A stretch of DNA of 64,000 nt from Antedon mediterranea (Eukaryota; Echinodermata; Crinoidea; Comatulida; Antedonidae), in NCBI RefSeq assembly GCF_964355755.1, contig NC_092678.1, forward strand, positions 18,634,922 to 18,698,921, written 5' to 3'. Positions 1 to 10,600 of this stretch are shown piece after piece (the first letter of the stretch is position 1; each line of letters begins with the position of its first letter). Made by a program: the position numbers and the translations under genes. The notes below the pieces were generated by a model. It was not told where the DNA came from. It did no database searches and saw nothing but the letters and a program-made list of their open reading frames with translations.

Positions 1-62
1 CATCTGATTATCACGATTCGTCTGACCATCACGATTTATTTGACTATCACGATTCATTTGAC
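1..62. repeat. Short minisatellite at window edge
   Basis: About three and a half imperfect units of 18-19 bp with the core TATCACGATTCATTTGAC run from the window edge to about position 62. The array is cut by the edge, so its full length is unknown. It lies in the upstream part of receptor copy A, probably in an intron. Confidence 0.7.
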
Positions 63-344
63 CAATATACCAGTATTTATTTATTTATTTATAAAAACAT
101 ACAAACAGCAGCACTTTTTAAAGGCTGAAAACGTTTTTAACAAACAAATTAAAACGCATACAATATTACAAGTTTAATAGATAGTTAACATTCATACAAA
201 AATAGATACAATATTATATACAATTGATTTTTACATTTTTTTTTACATTATTAGGCCTATGCCTATGTTGAATTGTTAACAAAAAATGGATCCAGGTGAA
301 AATTAATCATGAACAAGAGGACTAAAAATAATTTCATCTTTCAG

Positions 345-3300
345 GTAAAAATAACTGAAGAAAATGCTGAAAAGGTTGGCATGTATCTATCAATCCTTAC
401 GAGTGAAGAAAATTTGGACAGCAAAGTTAACATTGAGGATGTTGCCTTGATTCTAAAAGGAATAACTGGAGTTGGAGGAGGTAATAAAATGGTAAGGGAA
501 TTGTTTAAATGCATTTTTCGAGCAGATTATGAAATCGATAGGATTTCACAGGAATCGGAGCAGAAAATGAGTCAAGGAAACTTAATTGTTACAATGATGA
601 TGACGATTTTAAATACTTTTTAATACATTACACAATTAATAATGTGTAAGTATTTTATGTTTTCAGATTACTAACTTTACAGTGAACGTTGTGAGTAACA
701 TACAATATGCTGATTATGACGTTTTCACTGCAGACAATAACACTATGAGCGCGGCTTCCAGTATCGTGAAGTCTCTAGAAACTCAGCTTGGATCTCTCTC
801 AGACTTTAAAGACGTTGAAAAAAATGTTGCTGTGCAGACCACACATTATAGCCGTGAGACACTTTCAAATGGTATCGGATTTGCTTCACTTCAGCCTGGC
901 AATGCTACCAGTCTTCAAAAAGAGAATATCGAAACTTTTGAAGAAGTTGATGATTTTCTAATGGATATGATAGAAACATCAATTGCTTTGCCGCCGGAAA
1001 TTGTTGATTTAAGTCTAGATCAAACCGGACCAAAACAGATACAGGTTAGCTTTATTGTGTACCAGACATCCAAGTTATTTGCTTCGAATCGTCTGATATT
1101 CAATAAACAAAGGGCAGTTGGAAGTCGTGTCATTTCTGCTACTGTTGAAAATGTCACAGTCGAGGGTTTGAATGAGCCAATCAGAGCCGCATTTTTACCG
1201 GTAGTGGTAAGTTAATTTATTATTATTACTTTTTTTAAATTGTGTAAAACCAAAACTGTCCGTATTTTTTATTTATGTACGAAATACATTATGGTACGAA
1301 ATACTTTACGATACAAGTACACTGCTTTCTAAATTTTCCGTAATGTTTATTGTGTTCGAAATACATGACAAGTACATTAAATTAATTTCTCAAATTGTAA
1401 ATGTTTCTTTCGTATATCACAGGAACATGTATCTGGTAACCCTGAATGTGTTTTCTGGGACTTTGAGTTAGAAAACGGGCAAGGTGATTGGTCAAACGAA
1501 GGCTGCTACTTCAATAAAACATCAGACGGTCGTATCGTCTGCTTCTGCGATCATTTAACAAACTTCGCTGTCATATTGGTTTGTAATTATTTGTTGTTGC
1601 TTTTAATTAGAATGAATTGGATAATATAAGAAATTCACAATCAAATAAGATATCCGGTCAGCATTACTGGTTATTCTAAATCATAAATATTACACGATCT
1701 TACTCTTTTTAAATGGCTTAAACAGATAAATTATAATGGGCGCTATGACTACTGTAAGAAGAAGTAAACATGGACTTAAGTAAATATTATTGACAATGCT
1801 TTTCTCTAAGAATATAGTTGACTGAAGAGTGAAAGCAACGGTTACTGTTTTGTTGAAACACCAAAATTCAATCAAGGCAATCTAAATAAAAGGATGCTTA
1901 GTGCCGGAGATCAAATGGTTTATCTGTGGCAGCGAGAACACCAGACACCACGCGCCGCGTAAAATATGTGCATAATACAGTACTGTTGGTATTTGTCGCA
2001 GCCAGGCATAAGATCATAGGACTGTTACGAGTTCCGCAACCAATCACTACTCGATAGATGATGATTCATCGTGTCAAATTTCTTGTATTACGCTTACGTC
2101 AACAGAGTTTTTACCCTTTTTTTGGCAGGATTACCATGGACAAACTGGTGAATATGATGTTCTTTCATTCATCAGCATCATCGGTTGTAGCGTATCTATC
2201 GCTTGCTTGATTTTCACCATTATTACTTTTACTTGTTTCAGGTAAGATGTATACATTCTAAAAAAGGGAGAACATTCATTATCCAAAATGTTATAAATAT
2301 TTGCATGTCCGATCCAGGGCTGGAATTTTTTTGTTTTCTCTAGAAAAGTGCTTAAGTTAAAAAGCCTTAATTTTTTTTTAAAATATAAAAATGGTACTTT
2401 CAGTATTATCTTTAATGAACTTATAATAATTTATAAAAATTACAAAAAGCATAAATATTTCTATTCTATCATATATTGATTCCAGTTGTTTTTTCTTTTT
2501 TTTTGTGGACGTTTCAACCCATATGATGGCCTAATTAGTATTATTGAATTTATCTAATCAATTATTTTTTAGGAACCTACGTGGAAAGCGCCCTCAGCGT
2601 ATACTAGTTAACTTGTGTTTTTCTTTGCTGTTACTCTACACTACATTTGTGATCGGTATTGGCTTAACGTCGTGTCCCAATTGCTGCATCGTGGTAGCCA
2701 TTCTTCTACATTACTTTGTTCTCACAACACTTTTCTGGATGCTTGTTGAAGCTGTTAATATGTATCTGAAGTTTGTTGTGATATTTTACGAGGAAACACG
2801 TTCTTTCATGTTGAAGTCAGCCGTACTTGGCTGGGGTAAGTCTCTTATTCAAATATTTATGAGAAAATAAATGTACTTACATTTATAATGTTTATACTTA
2901 TCTAGGCTATACTGAACTTGAAAATTAGAGAAATATAAAGACATTTCCAAAACTTTAAATCGTGAATGTGAAATCGATAATTTCTGATAAAATGCAAATC
3001 ATGGTAAAGTTGTGTGAAAAAAATCGTCCCGATCTTAGACGAACGAAGGATTAGCCAATCATTTGAACACACATAATTTTAGCTGGGTTGTTATCTTCTT
3101 ACGCTTACCTAATCCATGAAGTGAATAATTTTCAATTTAAACCAATCGGCGTGTCATAGCTTTTGCCGAATAAATTATCGTTATCTTAAAATCATAGAAA
3201 CTATTACTAACAATAACTAGAACGGCACTTCGAGAGTGCGTACCTCCGCCTACTTTAAAATTCTATTCACCGTAACAAAAATTGTATTTGTTTGTTGTGT

Positions 3301-4611
3301 CTTAATGCTGGTGTGACTAATTTTACTACAACCATATGTATGCGAATTTAGTGTAATAGTTATGTAACCAGCCTTTCAACTAAAAATAGTTTCAGTTTAC
3401 TAACAATTGAACAGCAACGCCAAAAACAAACGAATTAATTTGAAAAGAAGTAGATTTTAAAAACTACTCGTATCAATATCAATAAGCGCGTCAATCTAAA
3501 TAGCGCCCTCTCATATGTTAAACCTTGTGATATTCATACGATCTCAAGACTATCGATAATCAATGGCAAAATGTATAAGTATATATACATACTTGCTCTG
3601 TATTGTTGTTATCGTACTGATACATTTTTGTGACATAAATAAAAACCCAAACAAAAAATTGTGAAATAGAACGACTCCTGTAGACTATTTTCGCTCATTT
3701 TTGTTAATATATATTATTGTTCAACAGTTCTTCCAGTATTACCAGTTACAATCATTGCAGCTGTTAATTTTAAAGGAACATATTCAAATGAACATTAGTA
3801 AGTTTCTAATATTTACCAGATTTATTTTTTTAATACACGAGCAACCATCTAAGCATAGAATGAATGAAGTAAATTCTGTTAATAACGTTTATCTAGTAAC
3901 AATCAATCGCCTTTGATTATTTCTTCAAATTTCTCCACAGCGGTTTCCGATAATGATTTAAATTCCAAGGCCAAATTCCAAATACCTAGCGCGCCCTCAA
4001 TCTCATATTTGTTCCTGAACTATGAGGGAGACGTTGTTCCCCGTGGGCCACCTTCAATTTCCCAATGCTTTATAGTTTAATTAAAACTTCTTTTTATTTT
4101 TAGTTGTTTTATGAAACCTGGACCCGCGTTATACGGTGGGATATTAGCCATCTCAGCCATCATCCTCGCGATTAATTTCGTCTTATACACACTGATCATT
4201 CGTAAACTGACCTGTCGACGAATAATGACCACAGCAAACACGGCTAACGATAAAGAACTGCCTGTGCGGCGGGTGAGAAACGCCATAGCGATAATGATGC
4301 TGCTTGGTTTAACGTGGATCTTCGGTTTCTTCGCCGTGGATTCTTCTAAGGGAAATCGAATCCTGTTTCAATCGTTGTTCTGTGTGTGTAATTCTTTGCA
4401 AGGATTCTTTATTTTCGTATTGTTTTGTGCTCGGCGTAAGGACGTAAGAGATGCGTGGGCGAAATGCTGCTGCCATTGCAGAGGGTTCTTTACCAGATCA
4501 GCATCAGAACAACGCTATACAAGCGTAGAGAAGACAACAGATGCTACAAATACCCAGACGAGTGGTGGTGGACTTGGATTGATTGTCCCCATTCCCTTAA
4601 CTACTCGCTAA
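345..4611 (+). CDS. Adhesion GPCR copy A (5' end outside window)
   Basis: Seven exons are visible: 345-491, 667-1206, 1423-1578, 2129-2241, 2573-2835, 3728-3797 and 4104-4611 (598 codons plus stop). All have AG/GT borders and compatible phases. The first two exons are the GAIN domain (VKITEENAE..., then ITNFTVNVVSN...). The third is the GPS, with CVFWDFELENGQGDW and the cleavage motif CDHLTNF. The rest encode seven membrane helices ending in RRKDVRDAWAKCC and a Ser/Thr-rich tail. The helix motifs LRGKRPQRILVNLC, LLHYFVLTTLFWMLVEAVNM and LLGLTWIFGFF are typical of family B2 receptors, closest in my judgement to the ADGRG (GPR64/GPR126-like) group. By family knowledge, GAIN autoproteolysis leaves a tethered agonist starting at TNFAVIL. 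The exons equivalent to B1-B8 should lie upstream. The cytoplasmic tail (SGGGLGLIVPIPLTTR) differs from B and C. Confidence 0.9.
1423..1578 (+). CDS. Copy A GPS exon
   Basis: This 156-nt phase 0-0 exon encodes 52 residues. It has the four GPS cysteines, two conserved tryptophans (FWDFE and GDWSNEGC) and the autoproteolysis tripeptide His-Leu-Thr. The donor is gtttgt rather than gtaag, as in both paralogues. By my count it differs from the copy B exon at 10 of 156 positions. Confidence 0.92.
2129..4611 (+). CDS. Copy A seven-helix domain (4 exons)
   Basis: Exons 2129-2241 (TM1, phase 2 end), 2573-2835 (TM2-TM3), 3728-3797 (TM4 and start of extracellular loop 2) and 4104-4611 (loop 2 cysteine in HYCFMKPG, TM5-TM7 and tail). 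The short TM4 exon ends at 'catta' before gtaagt, so the loop-2 Tyr codon is split across the intron. The stop is TAA at 4609-4611. Confidence 0.88.
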
Positions 4612-4953
4612 GTGGCTCCAACTTAAACTGCTCACCACTACAAATAATGAAATGTAAATGAAATATGTTCAGGAGTGGAAATAGAAGATTCAATTAGGTT
4701 GAAGCCCGCCCTCTATAATTCATTCATCCGCCATGCATAATACACTTACATTTGTTCATGCTCTTTTTAATGATTCAATCCATTCAACACACAGTCATTG
4801 TTTTATTATTACACACACCTGATGTATTATTACATTTTTTACTGTTTTTCGATTTTCAGCACAAAACCTCACCGCTTGAATAGGATGTAAAAAGTTAGCC
4901 TAAGACTATAAGTTTTCCCGCGGAGAAGGCGCACTCAGTAGTTCATTCATTGG

Positions 4954-5010
4954 AAGATTGACTGCTCTTTTTAACTCGGCTTCGTTTTGTTAAATAGAGC
5001 AGTCAATCTT
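4954..5010. repeat. Inverted repeat / hairpin
   Basis: AAGATTGACTGCTCT (4954-4968) and its exact reverse complement AGAGCAGTCAATCTT (4996-5010) are separated by about 27 nt. It lies 340 bp after the copy A stop, so it could sit in the 3' UTR or be a small foldback element. Confidence 0.6.
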
Positions 5011-5177
5011 TTAACTGAGGAAATGTTTACCACTCAACCCCATTATTTGTTTAAACTTAGGTGAAGTATTTTCTAAACACAACAAGATTAAACATTGACA
5101 ACAAATTCATCGAAATAATTCCAGCAAGTTCAAATCTTGCCCATTGTTTTGAAATACCACTAAATTCGATATCAATC

Positions 5178-6113
5178 TTAGGGTCTGTTTCTGCTGAAAA
5201 AATCGAAATAATCAATTTTTTCCAGTCACCGCAAACCACAAAAATAATCGCGTTGCAATTGAAAATTGCTACGACTTTAATCGGTTATTCAGGTAATCGG
5301 TTTTTAAAATCACGTCATCATTCCCCCACAGCGCAGTTCAAGTTATGAAAGGCCAATGAGAGTTGGTTTGTTTACATCCTATCGCTGCCTAAAACTCTCA
5401 CCATATAATATCTCTATGCTCTCACATGTAGGATTAAAAATTACTCTTACCTAAAGCTATATTATTTGTAAAATAAACATCTAGGCCTACTACCGTACCA
5501 CATACAACAGAATAATGATGTTATATTAATAAGGACACGTCGGCGAAAAAAGTTCGTTTCGCCGTTCGTTGGTTCTACCTTCGGCCTGCTAGGCCTATAG
5601 GCTATATATTTCTACCGAAACAAGTCAACAGACAACAGGCCTAAAAAATGACATGTAAAACATCGTTAGCCTGGACTGGTGGTATGTAACGGGTGTACTT
5701 GTAATACAGAATCCTGAAGTCTCTCGGTATAATTCTCCCCCACAAAATAATAAAAATCAAATGTTTAACATTTGATTGTTATTCGGTCTACATCCCGATC
5801 GTTGTTTTGCTGATCGTCGTCGATATCGCGCAAATAAACAGCATGCTTTGTGAAGTGAAGTTTGTCATACTCTAGAGGTCAAAGTGAGGTCAATAATCGC
5901 TATTTGTGTTGCAGCTCAAAACTGCTCCGCAATAATCGGTTAAAACAAGAAATAATCGATTAAAACACGCAATGGATTGAGTGTTTTTAATCGGTTATTT
6001 TTAATCGGTTATTTTATTTTGCGCCGTTTCTGCTGCCCAAAAATAATCGATTAAAAAAATAAACGGTTAATAATCGATTATTTCTGCTCAGCAGAAACAG
6101 GCCCTTAGAATGA
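5178..6113. mobile_element. PIF/Harbinger-like MITE
   Basis: The left end GGGTCTGTTTCTGCTGA and right end CAGCAGAAACAGGCCC are inverted copies, and both are flanked by TTA, the trinucleotide target duplication usual for PIF/Harbinger elements. Inside, the words AATAATCGATTA and TTAATCGGTTATT recur in both orientations near each end. No transposase frame is visible, so the element is non-autonomous. Related, shorter sequences occur near 11690-11810 and 60700-60955. Confidence 0.65.
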
Positions 6114-6731
6114 CTCTTTCGATTTCAATTACAAAGCAGTTAGTTATTAGTCATATGACAGTAAGAAAACAGAAATGTTCCATGCAAAGATAATATCACA
6201 ACAATATGTAAAGAAAAAAAGTATTTTTATTTAATATTAGAAAATATAAGAATTACCCAACATATGTGTGGAATAATTTTAGTTAGAAGATTAATATTAT
6301 ATACCAAATGTTAGTAAAGTTAGTAAATGAAAACAGTAGGCTTATAATTATGCATGTAGATTAAATGAGTGTCGATAGAATTTGGATTTTCTCTTCTATA
6401 ATACAAACGTTGTTTGCGTTTGTAGTTAATCGCGTAGTGTGTATTGTAATGTAATTTATATCCAGAATACTTAAAATCCCAAAATGTTCGCGGCCCGTAA
6501 TTTTCGCGATTTTACATTTTTAACTATTTCCAGACCTTTTTTTCTTGATTTGACTTTCTTAGCTTATCGTTTTATTAAGTTAAATCTGAATTAACAGAGA
6601 GAAGAGAGCTTTGAAACGGAATTTAAGTGTATGGTCCTATATTTAATTAATAATAATTCAGAAATTATCGTCCATGTTTCAAACAAAAGTATGTGGTATA
6701 TTATGTAATTTGTTATTTCACTATTCAACGA

Positions 6732-6743
6732 GGGGGGGGGGGG
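6732..6743 (+). repeat. Homopolymer G run
   Basis: Twelve consecutive G in AT-rich DNA about 820 bp upstream of the copy B start codon. Simple sequence; no function is claimed. Confidence 0.9.
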
Positions 6744-7271
6744 ATTTCAATGATATTTCCAAAGTTTTCCTGTAATGCTGATAACGCCATGAACAATCGG
6801 AAATCACACCCAAACTACTAAAAGCGATGGGCGAAGAGATCGAGAGCAAGGTGGGTTTCTCTTCCAGATCATCATATACTGTAATAATACATTTTTTTTC
6901 TTCGAACTGAGTTCAGTGGTTGGTACGCGCGTACTGTCACATCAACATTTAAAAACGGTTAAGTACGAATGTCATTACAGTAAGTCATCTTGCGCACGCA
7001 CGTCGCAGACGAGTAAGCTTGCGTACCGGTAGCGATGATGATTCTTAAAAAAACTTTGCATTCTCACGTTTTAAATTCTAGTCTCTTTGATAGTGTACTG
7101 TAATGTTTGTTTTTTTATATATAGTGATATTACCTCATTGTTTGTCATTTAAAAAGTACAAAGCAAATTTTAACGACAATTGGTTGATGACGAATATAAC
7201 TACAGTGTAAATACTTTCGTTTTCTGGACAGGTAACTCGCAAGTATTAAATGGTTCACTGATTTCTATAAA

Positions 7272-7292
7272 TAAAACACCGATAATTGGTTA
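7272..7292 (+). promoter_or_regulatory. Paralogue-conserved CCAAT-type upstream motif (copy B)
   Basis: AAAACACCGATAATTGGTTA lies about 270 bp before the copy B ATG. An almost identical word lies about 235 bp before the copy C ATG (28287-28307). It contains ATTGG, the reverse of CCAAT. Conservation between otherwise diverged flanks suggests a shared promoter element; no experimental start site can be read. Confidence 0.4.
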
Positions 7293-7559
7293 TCATGAGT
7301 TCTTTTATACCACGACGACACGAAGGTTTTATCTCAGTGTTAAAACCAACTAAATAGAACGCAAAGTTATAGTATACAACGGCATTGAAGCCCCATTGAA
7401 GTAATCATCAGCGTTTGACAGACATCTGACTGGTATTGTTTAAAACACAAGCGGACGTTATTAAGTCTCATTGTTATATCGCTTCCACCCAAAATACGAT
7501 TGCCATATTTACGACCACTTACATACTGACAGTTTAAATATAGCGTCGAGCTGATCAAA

Positions 7560-7644
7560 ATGAGGAAAGGAGGTCTTAATTGTCCCCGTTCGTGGCTGCT
7601 GTTTTATGTTTTAATCTTCGGAGTACAGAGTCAGGAAGAAATAG
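7560..7644 (+). CDS. Copy B signal-peptide exon
   Basis: This exon encodes MRKGGLNC, the hydrophobic core SWLLFYVLIFGV, then QSQEEI, ending in phase 1 before gtaggc. It is a good secretory signal with probable cleavage near VQS/Q. It matches the copy C first exon in length class, phase and the trailing Gln/Glu-rich residues. Confidence 0.82.
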
Positions 7645-10600
7645 GTAGGCGTGCATTGTAATTGTTATAACAACTCGGGTGTAGGCCTATATATAATAGC
7701 ATATTTCGTAACATATAATGGTTTTAGCCTACGGTAGTTTAGCAACAGGTGCAGGTCAGGAATTTCTGAAAGGGTCAGGAAGGGAATAGATGATAATACT
7801 AATAAATAATCGTAGCCTAGAATATATAACCGTATAGTTTACTCGTTGGGATATAGTTTGTTATCTTAAATATTCATTTACATACGTTGTAAACCTGTTT
7901 TCAACACGTTCTGTACGCGCGCGCCATTTAGATGACTACGCGCGTGCCATTTAGATGATTACGCGCGCAATAGTGATGATATGGGAGCGGTTGGAATTTG
8001 TTTTTCTTGTGGAATTAATTTGCTTTTCAAAAGTTTATTTTCGTACGAAACCTTAGCCTACGCTTACATGTATATAACTATCATTTGAATTAAAACTGAA
8101 GACATAATTATCTTTTTTATGTTTGGAAATAGACGTTTTCATTGCGAATTTAAGTTTTGAATAATAGTATATATAACAATTCATTAATTTATTTTGTCAA
8201 AATCAATTCCAACAATAAGGACGTCAAGAACAAGAATAAAAACCATACAGAAGAAAATGTAATTGTATAATTGAATTGGTAATTAAATACATCATTAATC
8301 ATTAAAAACAAAAAAAGAAAACATGAGTTCAAATATTGCAGGTTACATTTATTTAAACTGTATACAGTAGCAACATGTTTTTATAATGGTAATGTTTTTA
8401 GTATTTGATTAATTCGTTTTAATTTATAATTAATATTCAAATTAATTTACCTCTTCCCTGGTTTAATCATATTACGTAATACTGTACTGTAATAGCTATA
8501 CTTACTCGGCCTACACTGCATTGTGTTATGAGATGTTTGGGTTATTTTATAGATAAGGAATGAAGGCATGCGTTAAACAAAACAGAGCGTTCCGATCAAA
8601 GCTCGTTGTTTCTTTAGAAATCCAAGGAAGGGCACAACGTTTACTTTGTTTGAAAATGGTCGGGAATTGAACATTGTCGCTTGAACAGATTTTCTAGATG
8701 AATGGTTTTAATAAAATTATTGTGCTAAATGACGTATTTAAGCGAAGCGTACTCCTGTGATGGTAGAGACTTATAGTTATAGTCAGCACACCTCACAAAC
8801 CTTTCAGAGATGTAGAGGTGTTATTCTATATGCATCTTCAAAACCACACGAAAAACAAATCAAGAAAACAGCCATAAAAAGATATAAAGGAAACGAAGAT
8901 GAACTTAATAGATTGTGTCCCCTATAATTATAAATTATAAATATGATAAGAATCTTATTACGGAGTAAAAAAAAAAGAGAAAACTTAACTAGTTGTCCTG
9001 GATTGGTAAGCCTACTGTATCAAAGCTTAGTGGGAAGCCCGATGGGAAATATTGAAATAAAGCTTCAATTCAAAGTTAGATAGATCTACGTCTATATAGT
9101 TTTGGCTTGATATTCGACCTTTGAACTTACAAGGTATTTGTTGCTGCAATTAAAAAAAGTAATCAAATAGTAACTGATATTTAAATGACTAAAATTAATT
9201 TAAATAAAAACGTTACTAGTTGTAAGATTTCTACCTTAAAAACTTAAGAGCTTTAAACCGTAAAACACTATTACAAACTGATTTATGACTATTTATAGAA
9301 GCATAACAATGTTACTGAAAACGGAACCATAAATAAATAGTTTAGTTGATTCTATTATTTTTACAATAAAGACAATTTAAATGTGTCAAAAAAAGTAGGC
9401 TACATCCTCCATGGCGATACACTGTCTTCTGTTGTCTATAGAATTTTTCAGTAACTTTATTTTCAACTTAACGTATCTATCTACTTATCTTACAATGATA
9501 AAGCGAAATGCATGTTTACGTTTGTTTGTTTATTTGTTTTTACTACACACACATTGTATAAAAAGTAAGAACAGTAAATGAAGTACTAAATATAGAAAAC
9601 AGTAATTATAGTTACTGGTACAGTTAGAATTAGTTTTACATTCAAACAAATTAACAGAAAAAAAGAAACAAAATTCAATTAAATCAATTAGTTAATTAAT
9701 TTTAATTAAGGTCCTAACTAGTCGCAAAATATTGAGGGAAAAAACAGTCCTAGGCCTTTATTATAGTTGTTAAATATGTGTACACGTTATGCAGACCATT
9801 AGTGTTTTAATATTTCCCAGAAGTATAATGTCTAGATATTGTATTATGACAAAAAAACAGGAGTCAAAGGTCAACTCCATAACCAACTAATTATGTTCTA
9901 TTTAATGAGAGAAAAAAACATACACCTTTTTTTAATGAAGGACAACAATTATGAAGACTTGGGTTTTGGTGCAATTTTGTTAATTATCATATATTGTTTC
10001 ATTTATTTCAATGAGATATCAGGTCGGTATGCCTCGGTCTATGGCGCGCCAAGCTGGCATTTATTATTATAAGTTTTAGTTTGAAACTTAGACTAATGTA
10101 ATCGGATAATGATATTTGAAATAATGTTAAGAAAAAGACATTTATTGAATTCTACTTCCTTTTATTTATAACATAAAAAAAGTGTATTATTACCCCTGTA
10201 GCATACATATTATTATTTCTAAGGCCTATATAATCGAGTAACATTTAAGGTTGTTTTCTAAGTTGTAACATAAATAAAAATAATAAATAATAAATAAAAA
10301 CCTATACCATTCGTCATAAATATTTGTTGTTTATTAATAATATTTAAACAAAAGTTTATTAATATATCTCAGTAGCATACGATACATATTGTTATTATTA
10401 TTTTTTTTTAAACACACACACAGCTAGTCCTACACTATCCTGCGTAGAATCATATAAGGAGTCGTAAATATCTTTCATTGTTTACGCATCTTTCACATCA
10501 TTTAGGACGATTACTGTATGTCAAATTCACACCGTTTTTCATGTATCATTGTATATAGTTTTAAAAAAAAAAGCATATAAAAATAGAAGTCAGGTTGAAT

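Larger units (their letters stand above)
4612..7559. other. Intergenic region between copies A and B
   Basis: No coding exon is convincing here. It holds a perfect 15-bp-arm hairpin at 4954-5010, a Harbinger-like MITE at 5178-6113, a 12-G run at 6732-6743, and the copy B 5' flank with an ATTGG (CCAAT-box) motif near 7272-7292. A possible AATAAA for copy A is at 5472-5477, which would mean a long 3' UTR. A short open stretch near 6790-6850 (KLLKAMGEEIESK) looks faintly coding but has no partner exon. Confidence 0.6.

Noticed and set aside
5061-5348. 95-residue plus-strand frame between copies A and B
   Set aside because: It overlaps the end of a MITE and an antisense frame of similar length; no family resemblance.
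6784-6860. Possible small exon (KLLKAMGEEIESK)
   Set aside because: Looks coding over 20 codons, but there is no convincing acceptor and no partner exon. Left as a note only.
9839-10072. 77-residue frame in copy B intron 1
   Set aside because: AT-rich, no motif, no splice signals; expected by chance in a 5-kb intron.
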